From: Nocardia arizonensis
Lineage (GTDB): Bacteria > Actinomycetota > Actinomycetes > Mycobacteriales > Mycobacteriaceae
Reading direction: 5' to 3'
Assembly (NCBI RefSeq): GCF_001310275.1
Contig: NZ_LGYZ01000129.1
Location: 223,063-287,062 of the forward strand
Length of the DNA stretch: 64,000 nt
The translations under genes were made by a program, and so were the position numbers. Under the pieces are notes generated by a model that made no database searches, was not told where the DNA came from, and saw only the letters and a list, made by a program, of their open reading frames with translations. Positions 52,356 to 61,436 of the stretch are shown here, piece by piece. Position 1 is the first letter of the stretch, and the number at the start of each line of letters is the position of its first letter.

Positions 52356-54557
52356 CTAACCGTTCGCGTCGCGCGGCAGGCCGAGTACGCGCTCACCCGC
52401 AACGGTGAGAAGTATCTGCTCGGTGCCACCCGCGATCGACAGACAGCGGGTCAACAGGAATTCCTTGACCACGTCCGATTCCTGCGCGCCCGCCGTACCT
52501 GCGCTGGTCGCGGCGAATTCCGCGACGTTCTGACGGTGGCGCACGCCGACGAGCTTGCGCACGCTGCTCAGCGCCGTCGGGTCGCCGCCCGCGAGCATCT
52601 CGATGACGGCGCGCTGTTCGAGCAACAGTCCCGAGATGGCCTCGGCGACGAACGCGCCGAGGCGGTCGGCGATCAGTTCCGCACCCCGCCCGGTGGCGGG
52701 CAGCTTGGCGAGCAGTTCCTCGAGCACCGGCCCGATCCCGTTGCCGCCCATGGCGACCCGTTCCGCGGACAGCGTCGAGCGGGCGATCTTCCAGCCGTTG
52801 TTCACCGCGCCGACCAGCGCGTCGTCGGGTACGAACACCTCGTCGAGGAAGACCTCGCTGAATCGCGCCTCCCCGGTGATCTGCACCAACGGGCGCACAT
52901 CGAGGCCCTTACTTCGCATGTCGACCAGGAAGTAGCTGATGCCACGGTGTTTGGGCGCCTCGGCGTCGGTGCGGGCCAGGCAGATGCCCCAATTGGCGCG
53001 ATCGCCGAGCGAGGTCCACACCTTCTGGCCGTTGAGCACCCAGCCGCCGTCGACCTTCTTGGCCGTCGTGCGCAGCGCGGCGAGATCCGATCCGGCGCCG
53101 GGTTCGCTGAACAGCTGGCACCAGATCACCTCCTCGCGCAGCGTCGCCCACACGAACCGTTCGATCTGCTCGTCGGTGCCGTGCTGCAACAGCGTCGGCA
53201 CCGCCCACCCGCCCACGGCCAGGTCGGGGGTCTGCAATCCGTTGCGGCGCAATTCCTCCGAGATGACCAACCCGGTCATGGGGTCGGCCCCCCTGCCGTA
53301 CGGGGCGGGCCAGTGCGGCATCACCAGTCCTGCGTCGACCAGGGCGGCGGCGCGTTGGTCGGCGGGCAGGGCGGCGATGGCCGCGACCTCGGCCGCCAGA
53401 TCACCCACGGCCGCGTCCGCCCGGTCGGATCCGCGGTCATGCTCCGCCTCCGCGTCCGTCGCTCGGGTGAACACCTGATCCGCCCCCGTGGTCCGGCGCT
53501 GTCCCGCCCTGCTCAGTTCGGTCACCCGGGCCCGCCAGCGGTCCGAGCCGCCGAGCAGCTGGCGCAGCGCGGTGGCGCGGCGCAGGTAGAAGTGCGCGTC
53601 GTGTTCCCAGGTGAAACCGATGCCGCCGAGCACCTGGATGCAGTCCTTGGCGGTCTCCACCGCGGCGTCGAGCGCGACGGCGGCGGCGATGGCGGCCGCG
53701 ATCGGCAGTTCCGCGCCGCCCTCGTCCACCGCGGCGGCGGCGTCGGCGGCGACCGCGCGGATGAGTTCGGTGCGGCACAGCATCCACGCGCAGATGTGCT
53801 TGACCGCCTGGAACGATCCGATCTTGCGGCCGAATTGCTCACGCACCTTGGCGTATTCGACGGCCGTGCGCAGGCACCAGCCCGCGATGCCCGCCAGTTC
53901 GGCGGCGGCGAGCACCACGATGAGGTCCTCGGCCGCGTGCGGCGCGGTGAACACGGCCGCCGACGGCACCTCGACCTCGGTACAGCTCACGCGCGCCAGC
54001 GGCGTGCTCGGGTCGGCCGAGGCGATGTCCTCCACGCGCAGCCCGGCCGCGTCCGGTGGCACCAGACACCAGCGCCGTCCCTGCGGGGTGTGCACCGGCA
54101 GCAGCACCGATGTGCCCTCGGCGGCGCCGAGCACCGTTTCCCAGACACCGGTCAGCAACACGCTCTCGCCGACGCCGGATACGCTCACCCCGGACTCGAC
54201 GAGGAAGTCGAGCGCGATGCCGCAGGGCATGTCCTCCGCGACGGCGCCCTCGGTGACCAGGTTCGCCGCCGCGGTGGACAGCACCGGGCCGCCGACCATG
54301 TCGTGTGCGGCCTGTTCGATGAGGACGGCGAGGTCGACCACGGTGGCGCCCGCACCGCCCGCCTCCTCGGCGACCGCGACCCGGAATATGCCGAGGTCGA
54401 CCAGCGAGGGCCAGTAGGCGCGCCAGAACGCCTCTCCGTCGCGCCCCGTCCCCGGTACGGCCGCGTCCCGCATCGTTACAATCGGCCGGGCCGCCCTTGC
54501 CCACCCGCGCATCGACTCCTGAACGGCTTTATGCTCTTCAGTGGTGGCGATGGTCAC
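52356..54557 (-). CDS. fadE34: FadE34 (ChsE3), two-domain fused acyl-CoA dehydrogenase
   Basis: 733 residues from a GTG, about twice normal ACAD length. The N-terminal copy (1-350) has YAKVREQFGRKIGSFQAVKH and QVLGGIGFTWEHDAHFYLRR; the C-terminal copy (~395-733) has WCQLFSEPGAGSDLAALRTT, NGQKVWTSLGDRANWGICLA and IAGGTEQILLTVAGERVLGLP. The N-terminal half is shorter and subunit-like, so the protein is a natural alpha-beta fusion. The orthologue of Rv3573c/ChsE3 dehydrogenates C5 side-chain acyl-CoAs. First gene of the side-chain operon, divergent from kstR around a KstR operator. Confidence 0.93.
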   Translation of the reverse strand: MTIATTEEHKAVQESMRGWARAARPIVTMRDAAVPGTGRDGEAFWRAYWPSLVDLGIFRVAVAEEAGGAGATVVDLAVLIEQAAHDMVGGPVLSTAAANLVTEGAVAEDMPCGIALDFLVESGVSVSGVGESVLLTGVWETVLGAAEGTSVLLPVHTPQGRRWCLVPPDAAGLRVEDIASADPSTPLARVSCTEVEVPSAAVFTAPHAAEDLIVVLAAAELAGIAGWCLRTAVEYAKVREQFGRKIGSFQAVKHICAWMLCRTELIRAVAADAAAAVDEGGAELPIAAAIAAAVALDAAVETAKDCIQVLGGIGFTWEHDAHFYLRRATALRQLLGGSDRWRARVTELSRAGQRRTTGADQVFTRATDAEAEHDRGSDRADAAVGDLAAEVAAIAALPADQRAAALVDAGLVMPHWPAPYGRGADPMTGLVISEELRRNGLQTPDLAVGGWAVPTLLQHGTDEQIERFVWATLREEVIWCQLFSEPGAGSDLAALRTTAKKVDGGWVLNGQKVWTSLGDRANWGICLARTDAEAPKHRGISYFLVDMRSKGLDVRPLVQITGEARFSEVFLDEVFVPDDALVGAVNNGWKIARSTLSAERVAMGGNGIGPVLEELLAKLPATGRGAELIADRLGAFVAEAISGLLLEQRAVIEMLAGGDPTALSSVRKLVGVRHRQNVAEFAATSAGTAGAQESDVVKEFLLTRCLSIAGGTEQILLTVAGERVLGLPRDANG

Positions 54558-54592
54558 AGTCCGTACCGCCTTTCCGGCGTGACTCCCACACC

Positions 54593-54606
54593 TAGAACAT
54601 GTTCTA
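54593..54606. promoter_or_regulatory. KstR operator between fadE34 and kstR
   Basis: TAGAACATGTTCTA is a perfect palindrome and a full match to TnnAACnnGTTnnA. It lies 35 bp upstream of the fadE34 start and 120 bp upstream of kstR, so it can control the side-chain operon and kstR itself. Confidence 0.93.
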
Positions 54607-54726
54607 ATATCCAGGCCGGGCGTAAGTCAAGAGACGGACCCGCGCACCGGCCGCGCCCCCGGCACGGCGTGCACGTCGAGGCCCGAGGGCGGACAGCGAC
54701 TACGAGGTGAAGGGCGCGGAGGCGAA

Positions 54727-55386
54727 GTGCAGCTCGAGAACGAAGACTCGAAGGAACGAGGCGCGTCGATCTCCGCGCGGGCGACCACGACGGTCACCAC
54801 GCTGAGCGAGGACGAACTGAGTTCGGCGGCACAGCGCGAACGGCGCAAGCGAATCCTGGACGCGACGCTGGCGCTGGCCTCCAAGGGCGGCTACGACGCG
54901 GTGCAGATGCGGGCGGTGGCCGAACGCGCCGACGTGGCCGTTGGCACCCTCTACCGCTACTTCCCATCCAAGGTGCATCTGCTGGTCTCGGCGCTCGCGC
55001 GCGAGTTCGAGCAGTTCGAGGGCAAACGCAAGCCGCTGACCGGCCAGACCCCGCGCGAGCGCATGCACATACTGCTCACCCAGATCACCCGCATGATGCA
55101 GCGCGATCCGCTGCTCACCGAGGCCATGACCCGCGCCTTCATGTTCGCCGACGCCTCGGCCGCCGCCGAGGTGGACCGGGTCGGCAAGGTGATGGACCGC
55201 GTCTTCGCCCGCGCGATGAACGACGGCGAACCCACCGAGCGTCAGCTGGCCATCGCCCGTGTGATCAGCGATGTGTGGCTGTCCAACCTGGTGGCATGGC
55301 TGACCAGGCGCGCTTCGGCCACCGACGTCGCCGATCGCCTGGAATTGACGGTGGATCTGCTGCTCGGCGACGGCACGGTGAAATAG
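54727..55386 (+). CDS. kstR: KstR, TetR repressor of the cholesterol regulon
   Basis: 219 residues from a GTG with GGAGGCGA upstream, about 20 residues longer at the N-terminus than the mycobacterial protein. The DNA-binding domain AQRERRKRILDATLALASKG, YDAVQMRAVAERADVAVGTL and YRYFPSKVHLLVSALAREF is nearly the M. tuberculosis sequence, as is the C-terminal RVISDVWLSNLVAWLTRRAS. KstR is relieved by 3-oxo-cholestenoyl-CoA-type intermediates. Divergent from fadE34, sharing an operator. Confidence 0.95.
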   Translation: MQLENEDSKERGASISARATTTVTTLSEDELSSAAQRERRKRILDATLALASKGGYDAVQMRAVAERADVAVGTLYRYFPSKVHLLVSALAREFEQFEGKRKPLTGQTPRERMHILLTQITRMMQRDPLLTEAMTRAFMFADASAAAEVDRVGKVMDRVFARAMNDGEPTERQLAIARVISDVWLSNLVAWLTRRASATDVADRLELTVDLLLGDGTVK

Positions 55387-55777
55387 CCGCGGTCCCGCAC
55401 GGAGCCGGCGCGGGAGACCGGCGACGCGGCCGGCGCGCACAAGGCCGACAACCGGTCTACCGTTATCGATATGCCGCGCTTGCCCGCGGTCGCCGCGCCC
55501 GCACCGAACCACGATGTCCGGCAAAGCGACTCATCCCCGGCACGTCCGCCCGGGCGCCCGCGCGCCTCGGCGGTGACACTCGTGACCGATTCTCGACACG
55601 AGTCGATCAGGTCCGTCCGACGGTTACCGGCTGGTTACCTGCGTGTTAACTGGGCGAATCCGGTTCCCTTGTTCGTATTCGTGCGCACGGGTGCTGGCGC
55701 GCTGCGGTGCGGCGAATTCAACACAGTATTGTTTTGCCCGCCCATGGAAAAACTCCTCCGATCACTAGGTTGGATGT
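55387..55777. other. Intergenic region between kstR and the trehalose fusion gene
   Basis: 391 bp without a convincing gene. The left end (about 55404-55434) has an imperfect GCCGGC-rich hairpin that may end kstR transcription. The right part is less GC-rich, with repeated GGTTACC/GTTAAC words around 55622-55650, and presumably holds the promoter of the next gene. No known operator was recognised. Confidence 0.4.
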
Positions 55778-58348
55778 GTGAGCGCACAGGATCTGCCAAA
55801 GGAACTTCGCCGTGCATTGTCGACGATCGCACGCGAGCCACGGCTGTTGGTCGCATCGGACTACGACGGGACGTTGGCGCCCATCGTCTCCGACCCGACC
55901 AAGGCGTATCCCCACCGGGAATCGGTGAGCGCGTTACGCGCGCTCGCCGGACTTCCCGGGACCACCGCCGCGGTCATCTCCGGCCGCGCGTTGCGGGATC
56001 TCGCCGCCCTTTCTCGACTCCCGGTCGAAGTACAACTCATCGGTAGCCACGGATCGGAATTCGACGTCGGCTTCGTGCACGCGATCGATAACGATGCCAA
56101 ACAGTTGCTGGCAGAGGTGCAGAACTCGCTGTCGAAGATCGCGGCGGATAATCCTGGCGTCACCGTCGAGGTCAAACCCGCCAGCGTCGCGCTGCACGTC
56201 CGCAATGCGAGTCCCGAAATCGGTCTGCGCGCATTGAAATCGACCCGCCAGGGTCCGGCCTGCTGGGTCGGCGTCCAGGTGACCGAGGGCAAGGCCGTCA
56301 TCGAATTGGCGGTCATTCCCACCGACAAGGGCAGCGCGCTCGACACCATCCGCCATCAGGAGGGCGCGACCGCCGCGGTGTTCTTCGGCGACGACGTCAC
56401 CGACGAGAAGGCGTTCCGCATGCTGTCGGGACCCGACCTCGGCATCAAGGTCGGCACCGGCGAGAGTCTGGCGAAGTTCCGGGTCGAGAGCACCGAGGAC
56501 GTCTCCCGCGCGCTGGCCTTCCTGCTCGAGGAGCGCCGGACCTGGCTGGCGGGCGCGAGCGCACCGCGCATCGAACGGCTCACCATGCTGTCGAGTCCGC
56601 GTTCCGTGGCGCTGCTCACCCCCGACGCCACCGTCACCTGGTTCTGCCATCCCGAGCCGGATTCGGCGGCGGTCTTCGCCCATCTGCTCGGCGGCCCGCA
56701 GGCCGGACACTTCACGATCACGCCGGAACGACCGGGCCTGCCGCTGTCGCAGCGCTATATCGACGGCACCATGTCCGTCGAAACCCGCTGGGCCAGTCTG
56801 CAAGTGCTGGACTACCTGCCCCACGACGTCGCGCCGAGCCGGACCGATCTGACCCGGGTCATCACCGGCGACGCCAGGGCCGTTGTCACCTTCGCGCCGC
56901 GACCGGAATTCGGTCAGGTGCCGGTGAGCATCGAACTCGACACCGACGGTCTGCGGGTGCTCGGCACCAACGATCCGAACGTGCTGCGCTCCCCCGGCGT
57001 GCGGTGGGAGATCGAATCCGACGGCAACCACGATGTGGCGCGCGCGGTCGTCGACCCGTCGCAGGGTCCGATCGTGCTCGAACTGCGCTGCGGCACACAG
57101 GACCTCGGCCCCGCCGAGAACTCCGAGAGCGAACGCCGCCGTCTGGCCGAGCGCTACTGGTCGGACTGGGTGAGCGAACTCGAATTGCCGCCGCTCAAGC
57201 CGGATCTCATGAAGCGTTCGGCGCTCACGCTGCGCGGTCTGGTGCACGCGCCGTCCGGATCCATCCTGGCCGCGGCCACCACCTCGCTGCCCGAGGACAT
57301 CGGCGGCGTGCGCAACTGGGACTACCGGTACTGCTGGCTGCGCGACGCCGCGCTCACCGCTTCGGCACTGGTGTCGCTCGGCTCGCTGGACGAGGCCGAG
57401 GCATTCCTGGTCTGGGTGCACCGGGTGCTCGAAACCCTGCCGGGCCCGGAACGGCTGCACCCGCTCTACACCCTCTACGGCGAGACCCTGCCGCCGGAGG
57501 CCGTCATCGACCAGTTGCCCGGTTACGCGGGCTCGCGGCCGGTGCGCGTCGGCAACGCCGCGAATATGCAGGTCCAGCTGGACGTCTTCGGACCGATCGT
57601 CGACCTCATCGCCACGCTGGCGCACGCCCGCGAGCGCAAGGGCGTCACCGCCCCGGAACTGGTGCTGCCCGACGCAGACTGGGAACTGGTGTGCGCGATG
57701 GTTTCGGCGGTGCAGCGCCGCTGGACCGAACCCGACCACGGCATCTGGGAGATCCGCGGCAATCCGCGCCACCACGTGTACTCCAAGGTCATGGGCTGGC
57801 TCACGGTGGATCGCGCGCTCACCTTGGCCCAGAAGTTCGGCCGCGAGATCGATCCGGCCTGGACGGCACTGCGCGAGACCATCGCCGAGGAGGTCAAGGC
57901 CAAGGGCTGGAACGAGGAGGTGCAGTCCTACACCGCGGCATACGACGGCACCGATCTGGACGCGGCCACCTTGCACATCGGCCTGAGCGGACTCATCGAC
58001 CCGTCGGATCCGCGGTTCACCGCGACCGTGGTGGCGACCGAGGCCGAACTGCGCAGCGGTTCGACCGTCTACCGCTACCACCACGACGACGGTCTGCCCG
58101 GCGGCGAGGGCGGCTTCCACCTGTGCGCGGCCTGGCTGGTCGAGGCGTACCTGCTCATCGGCAAGCGCTCCGACGCCGAGGCGCTGTTCGCCCAGCTGGT
58201 CGATGTGGCGGGTCCGACCGGACTGCTCAGCGAGGAGTACGACCCGGTGGCCGAACGGTCGCTTGGCAACCATCCCCAGGCCTACAGTCACCTCGGCCTG
58301 CTTCGCTGCGCGCAGCTGCTCGGCCAGCCGGCGGAAGCGCTGGTCTGA
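55778..58348 (+). CDS. Trehalose-6-phosphate phosphatase fused to GH15 trehalase-like domain
   Basis: 856 residues from a GTG. Residues ~1-250 are a HAD phosphatase of the OtsB type: VASDYDGTLAPIVSD (Asp28/Asp30) and FFGDDVTDEKAF. Residues ~275-856 are a GH15 glucoamylase/trehalase domain: RNWDYRYCWLRDAALTASAL, GIWEIRGNPRHHVYSK (likely acid Glu) and GLLSEEYDPVAERSLGN (second acid). As written, one polypeptide could turn trehalose-6-phosphate to trehalose and then glucose, bypassing accumulation. Alternatively the GH15 part hydrolyses another alpha-glucoside. Stand-alone transcription unit with a strong terminator. Confidence 0.87.
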   Translation: MSAQDLPKELRRALSTIAREPRLLVASDYDGTLAPIVSDPTKAYPHRESVSALRALAGLPGTTAAVISGRALRDLAALSRLPVEVQLIGSHGSEFDVGFVHAIDNDAKQLLAEVQNSLSKIAADNPGVTVEVKPASVALHVRNASPEIGLRALKSTRQGPACWVGVQVTEGKAVIELAVIPTDKGSALDTIRHQEGATAAVFFGDDVTDEKAFRMLSGPDLGIKVGTGESLAKFRVESTEDVSRALAFLLEERRTWLAGASAPRIERLTMLSSPRSVALLTPDATVTWFCHPEPDSAAVFAHLLGGPQAGHFTITPERPGLPLSQRYIDGTMSVETRWASLQVLDYLPHDVAPSRTDLTRVITGDARAVVTFAPRPEFGQVPVSIELDTDGLRVLGTNDPNVLRSPGVRWEIESDGNHDVARAVVDPSQGPIVLELRCGTQDLGPAENSESERRRLAERYWSDWVSELELPPLKPDLMKRSALTLRGLVHAPSGSILAAATTSLPEDIGGVRNWDYRYCWLRDAALTASALVSLGSLDEAEAFLVWVHRVLETLPGPERLHPLYTLYGETLPPEAVIDQLPGYAGSRPVRVGNAANMQVQLDVFGPIVDLIATLAHARERKGVTAPELVLPDADWELVCAMVSAVQRRWTEPDHGIWEIRGNPRHHVYSKVMGWLTVDRALTLAQKFGREIDPAWTALRETIAEEVKAKGWNEEVQSYTAAYDGTDLDAATLHIGLSGLIDPSDPRFTATVVATEAELRSGSTVYRYHHDDGLPGGEGGFHLCAAWLVEAYLLIGKRSDAEALFAQLVDVAGPTGLLSEEYDPVAERSLGNHPQAYSHLGLLRCAQLLGQPAEALV

Positions 58349-58385
58349 GCGGGCCCGCGACCCGGTGACGGGTTCCTCGAATTAC

Positions 58386-58419
58386 GCGACGCCGCGTCCG
58401 TCACAGGACGCGGCGTCGC
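58386..58419 (+). terminator. Perfect hairpin terminator after the trehalose fusion gene
   Basis: 14-bp stem (GCGACGCCGCGTCC at 58386-58399, complement at 58406-58419) with a 6-nt loop, 37 bp after the stop codon and followed by GTTCGTTC. Confidence 0.8.
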
Positions 58420-58509
58420 CGTTCGTTCACTGCCCTCGACATCCGGCGTCGCGCGGGCGGGGGTTGGGCGGCGGGCGGGCGGTTCCCGAGTTGCGCGGTC
58501 CTGATAAAG

Positions 58510-58529
58510 TAAAACGGTAACGATTTCCA
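58510..58529 (+). promoter_or_regulatory. AT-rich candidate Zur-type operator upstream of znuA
   Basis: TAAAACGGTAACGATTTCCA is a sharply AT-rich, roughly inverted AAACG/CGTTT-type element, 101 bp upstream of the metal-transport operon. It resembles actinobacterial Zur boxes; the symmetry is imperfect and no regulator gene is adjacent. Confidence 0.45.
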
Positions 58530-58630
58530 TTGCGGTCTAGAGCACTCAGGGCCAAGAGGGCACTCCGCACAGTCGAGCGCCGCGCGATCCCGAGCACTCC
58601 AGGATCCGCCGCACCGCCAGGAGTACCCGC

Positions 58631-59512
58631 GTGAGTAGCCGTCTCGTACTGAAGTTCGCAGGAGCCGCCCTGGGGCTGGCGACCCTCGCGGCACTGACGG
58701 CCTGCGGCAGCCCCGACGGTTCCGGCAAGCCCAGCGTGGTCGCCTCCACGAATGTATGGGGCGATATCGCCGCCGCCATCGCGGGCGAGGACGCCGCCGT
58801 CACCTCGATCATCAACGACCCCGCCGCCGACCCGCATTCGCACGAGACCTCCGCGGTGGAATCGGCCCGGATCGGCGACGCCGACCTCGTGGTCTACAAC
58901 GGCGGCGGCTACGACGAGTTCATCGAGAAGGCCGTGCGGGGCAAGGACATGCGCACCGTGGACGCCTTCGAATCGCGCGCCGACAAGACCGACGACAACG
59001 AACACATCTGGTACGACGTGCGCACCGTCGCCACCGTCGCCGACCGCATCGCCGCCGCACTGGGCGAGGTCGACCCCGGGCACGCCGACGGCTACGCCGA
59101 ACGGGCCGCCGCGTTCAAGTCCCGGCTGGCCGCCATCTCGGCGATCAGCGCGAGGACCGCCGCCGAACACCCGAGGACCCCCGTACTGCAAACCGAGCCG
59201 CTGGCCCATTACCTGCTCGTGGCCGCGGGCGCCGAGGACCGGACGCCGCGCGAATTCCAGGAGGCGATCGAGCAGGAGACCGATCCCGCGCCGGCCGCCG
59301 TCGCCGCGACCCGCGACCTGCTGACCGGAAAGCAGGTCCGCGCGTTGGTCTACAACGTGCAGACCGAGGACAAGATCACCCGTGACCTGCGCGATATCGC
59401 CCGCGCCAACGGCATCGAGGTGATCGAGGTGACCGAAACCCTGCCCGGGGGCGTCGATTACATTCGTTGGCAGACCGACAACGCCGAGGCCATCGCCTCC
59501 GCGATGAAGTAG
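58631..59512 (+). CDS. znuA: ZnuA-like metal-binding lipoprotein of an ABC importer
   Basis: 293 residues from a GTG. Lipoprotein signal: hydrophobic GAALGLATLAALTAC with lipobox LTAC at Cys25. Cluster A-I substrate-binding fold: STNVWGDIAAAIAG, DPHSHETSA and NEHIWYD contribute the metal-binding His residues, LPGGVDYIRWQ the C-terminal site. It probably captures Zn2+ (or Mn2+) outside the membrane and delivers it to ZnuBC encoded next. No long His-rich loop is present. Confidence 0.85.
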   Translation: MSSRLVLKFAGAALGLATLAALTACGSPDGSGKPSVVASTNVWGDIAAAIAGEDAAVTSIINDPAADPHSHETSAVESARIGDADLVVYNGGGYDEFIEKAVRGKDMRTVDAFESRADKTDDNEHIWYDVRTVATVADRIAAALGEVDPGHADGYAERAAAFKSRLAAISAISARTAAEHPRTPVLQTEPLAHYLLVAAGAEDRTPREFQEAIEQETDPAPAAVAATRDLLTGKQVRALVYNVQTEDKITRDLRDIARANGIEVIEVTETLPGGVDYIRWQTDNAEAIASAMK

Positions 59513-59518
59513 CCGATC

Positions 59519-60436
59519 ATGACCGAGGGAGCCGCGCTGACCGAGAACACCGATCAGGTGCGCGGGCGGCGCGGGAACACCGACGACACGGCCGCCGTCC
59601 GCCTCCGCGCCGCCCGGCTCGCCTTCGGCGAGCGCACCCTGTGGGCCGACCTGGATCTCGAGGTGGCGCCGGGGGAATTCGTCGCCGTGCTCGGCCCCAA
59701 CGGTTCCGGTAAGACCTCGCTGCTTCGCGTCCTGCTCGGCCAGCTCGCCCTCACCGCAGGCGAGGCCGCCATCGCGGGCGCGCCCGTGCGGCTCGGCAAT
59801 CCCGGTATCGGCTACATACCGCAGCAGAAGACCATCGACGCGGGTGTGCAGTTGCGCGGTGTCGATCTCGTCGGCCTCGGCGTCGACGGTCACCGCTGGG
59901 GCCTCGGACTGCGCGGGCGCGCCGAACGCAGACGCAAGGTCGCCGCAGCCGTCGCCGACGTGGGCGCGAGCGAGTTCGCGCACGAACCGCTGGAATCGCT
60001 GTCCGGCGGCGAACAGCAGCGGCTGCGGGTGGCCCAGGCTTTGGTCGGCGATCCGCGGGTGCTGCTGTGCGACGAACCGCTGTTGAGTCTGGACCTGGCC
60101 AATCAGCGGTTGGTCGCGGAGCTGATCGACCGGCGTCGACGCACGCACGGCACCGCCGTATTGTTCGTCACCCACGAGCTCAATCCGATTCTGCCGCTGG
60201 TGGACCGGGTGATCTACCTGGTCGACGGCGCGTTCCGTATCGGGCGACCCGATGAGGTGATGACCTCCGAGGTGCTCTCGGAGCTGTATCGCACCGAGGT
60301 CGACGTGCTGCGGGTGCGCGGGCGGCTCGTGGTCGTCGGCACCGGCGACTCGTTGGACGCGCTCGGTTCCGCGGGCGCGCAACACTGCCACGACGACGCG
60401 CACGCTGGACAGACGCCGATGGGGGTGCGGGCATGA
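59519..60436 (+). CDS. znuC: ZnuC-like ABC transporter ATPase
   Basis: 305 residues. Walker A VLGPNGSGKTSLLR, Q-loop PQQKTIDAG, signature LSGGEQQRLRVAQ, Walker B VLLCDEPLLSLD and H-loop VLFVTHELNP are all intact. It starts 6 bp after znuA and overlaps znuB (ATGA). The C-terminal ~50 residues have a His-containing HCHDDAHAG segment often seen in metal importers. Confidence 0.9.
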   Translation: MTEGAALTENTDQVRGRRGNTDDTAAVRLRAARLAFGERTLWADLDLEVAPGEFVAVLGPNGSGKTSLLRVLLGQLALTAGEAAIAGAPVRLGNPGIGYIPQQKTIDAGVQLRGVDLVGLGVDGHRWGLGLRGRAERRRKVAAAVADVGASEFAHEPLESLSGGEQQRLRVAQALVGDPRVLLCDEPLLSLDLANQRLVAELIDRRRRTHGTAVLFVTHELNPILPLVDRVIYLVDGAFRIGRPDEVMTSEVLSELYRTEVDVLRVRGRLVVVGTGDSLDALGSAGAQHCHDDAHAGQTPMGVRA

Positions 60437-61305
60437 TCGACCGCCTGCGCGACGTGCTGGTCGCCATGTTCGACTTCGGCACCACCGCCGACCTGCTCTC
60501 CTACGATTTCGTCCAGCAGGCGGTGCTGGCCGCGGCATTGCTCGGGCTGCTGGCGGGTGCGATCGGACCGCTCATCATCAGCAGACAGATGTCGTTCGCC
60601 GTACACGGCACCAGCGAGTTGTCCCTCACGGGCGCCGCCGCCGCGCTGCTTGCCGGCGTCGGCGTCGGACTCGGGGCCATCGTCGGATCGGTCGTGGCGG
60701 CGATCCTGTTCGGTGTGCTGGGAACCAAGGCGCGCGAACGCGATTCGGTGATCGCGGTGGTGCTCTCCTTCGGTCTCGGCCTGTCGGTGCTGTTCCTGTG
60801 GCTCGGCCCCGAACGGGCGGGCTCGAAGTTCTCGCTGCTCACCGGTCAGGTCGTCAGCGTCGGCTACAGCGGGTTGGCCGTGCTGCTCACCTGCACCGTC
60901 CTGGTGCTGGCGACGCTGGCGACCGTCTACCGGCCACTGCTGTTCGCCAGCTCCGATCCGGAAGTCGCGGTGGCGCGCGGCGTCCCGGTGCGGGCGCTGT
61001 CCATCGTGTTCGCGGTCATGCTCGGCGTCACCGCCGCCTTCGGCGTGCAGATCGTCGGCGCGCTGCTCGTACTCGCGCTACTGATCACCCCCGCCGCCGC
61101 GGCGGCGCAGCTCACCGCGAATCCGGTCCGCGCGACCGTGCTGGCGATCGTATTCGCCGAGATCGCCGCGGTCGGCGGAATCCTGCTCTCCCTGGCGCCC
61201 GGCGTGCCGGTGTCGACCTTCGTCACGACCGTGTCGTTCCTGATCTATCTGATCTGCCGCCTCATCGGTCGCGGGCGCGCCCGCCCTCGACCGGTCGCCG
61301 CCTGA
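60433..61305 (+). CDS. znuB: ZnuB-like ABC transporter permease
   Basis: 290 residues, start overlapping znuC. ABC-3 family membrane protein with about eight hydrophobic helices (AVLAAALLGLLAGAIGPLII, AALLAGVGVGLGAIVGSVVA, VQIVGALLVLALLITPAAAA and others) and the FAVHGTSELSLTGAAAALLA segment typical of ZnuB/MntB permeases. Completes the znuACB operon. Confidence 0.9.
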   Translation: MIDRLRDVLVAMFDFGTTADLLSYDFVQQAVLAAALLGLLAGAIGPLIISRQMSFAVHGTSELSLTGAAAALLAGVGVGLGAIVGSVVAAILFGVLGTKARERDSVIAVVLSFGLGLSVLFLWLGPERAGSKFSLLTGQVVSVGYSGLAVLLTCTVLVLATLATVYRPLLFASSDPEVAVARGVPVRALSIVFAVMLGVTAAFGVQIVGALLVLALLITPAAAAAQLTANPVRATVLAIVFAEIAAVGGILLSLAPGVPVSTFVTTVSFLIYLICRLIGRGRARPRPVAA

Positions 61306-61436
61306 CCTCTCGGGTTGTCCGGCGCTTGTCGCGGATCGAACAGACGCCGGGTGCCCTCAGAGATGGCAGTCGCCTTCAGTCCCGCACCCCCGGTTTCGTA
61401 TGCTCGACCCAAACACCGCCGAACGAATGGTGACCC

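Noticed and set aside
52536..54710. 724-codon open frame antisense to fadE34
   Set aside because: Shadow of FadE34, whose two ACAD copies and ribosome-coupled neighbours are unambiguous.
54607..54726. Second KstR site in the fadE34-kstR gap
   Set aside because: Only one AACnnGTT element (54593-54606) is present; the remaining 120 bp show no match.
55934..58291. 785-codon open frame antisense to the trehalose fusion gene
   Set aside because: Shadow frame; no motif, while the sense frame has intact HAD and GH15 active sites.
58427..60538. 703-codon open frame antisense to znuA-znuC
   Set aside because: Spans two well-defined sense genes and their junction; no recognisable domain.
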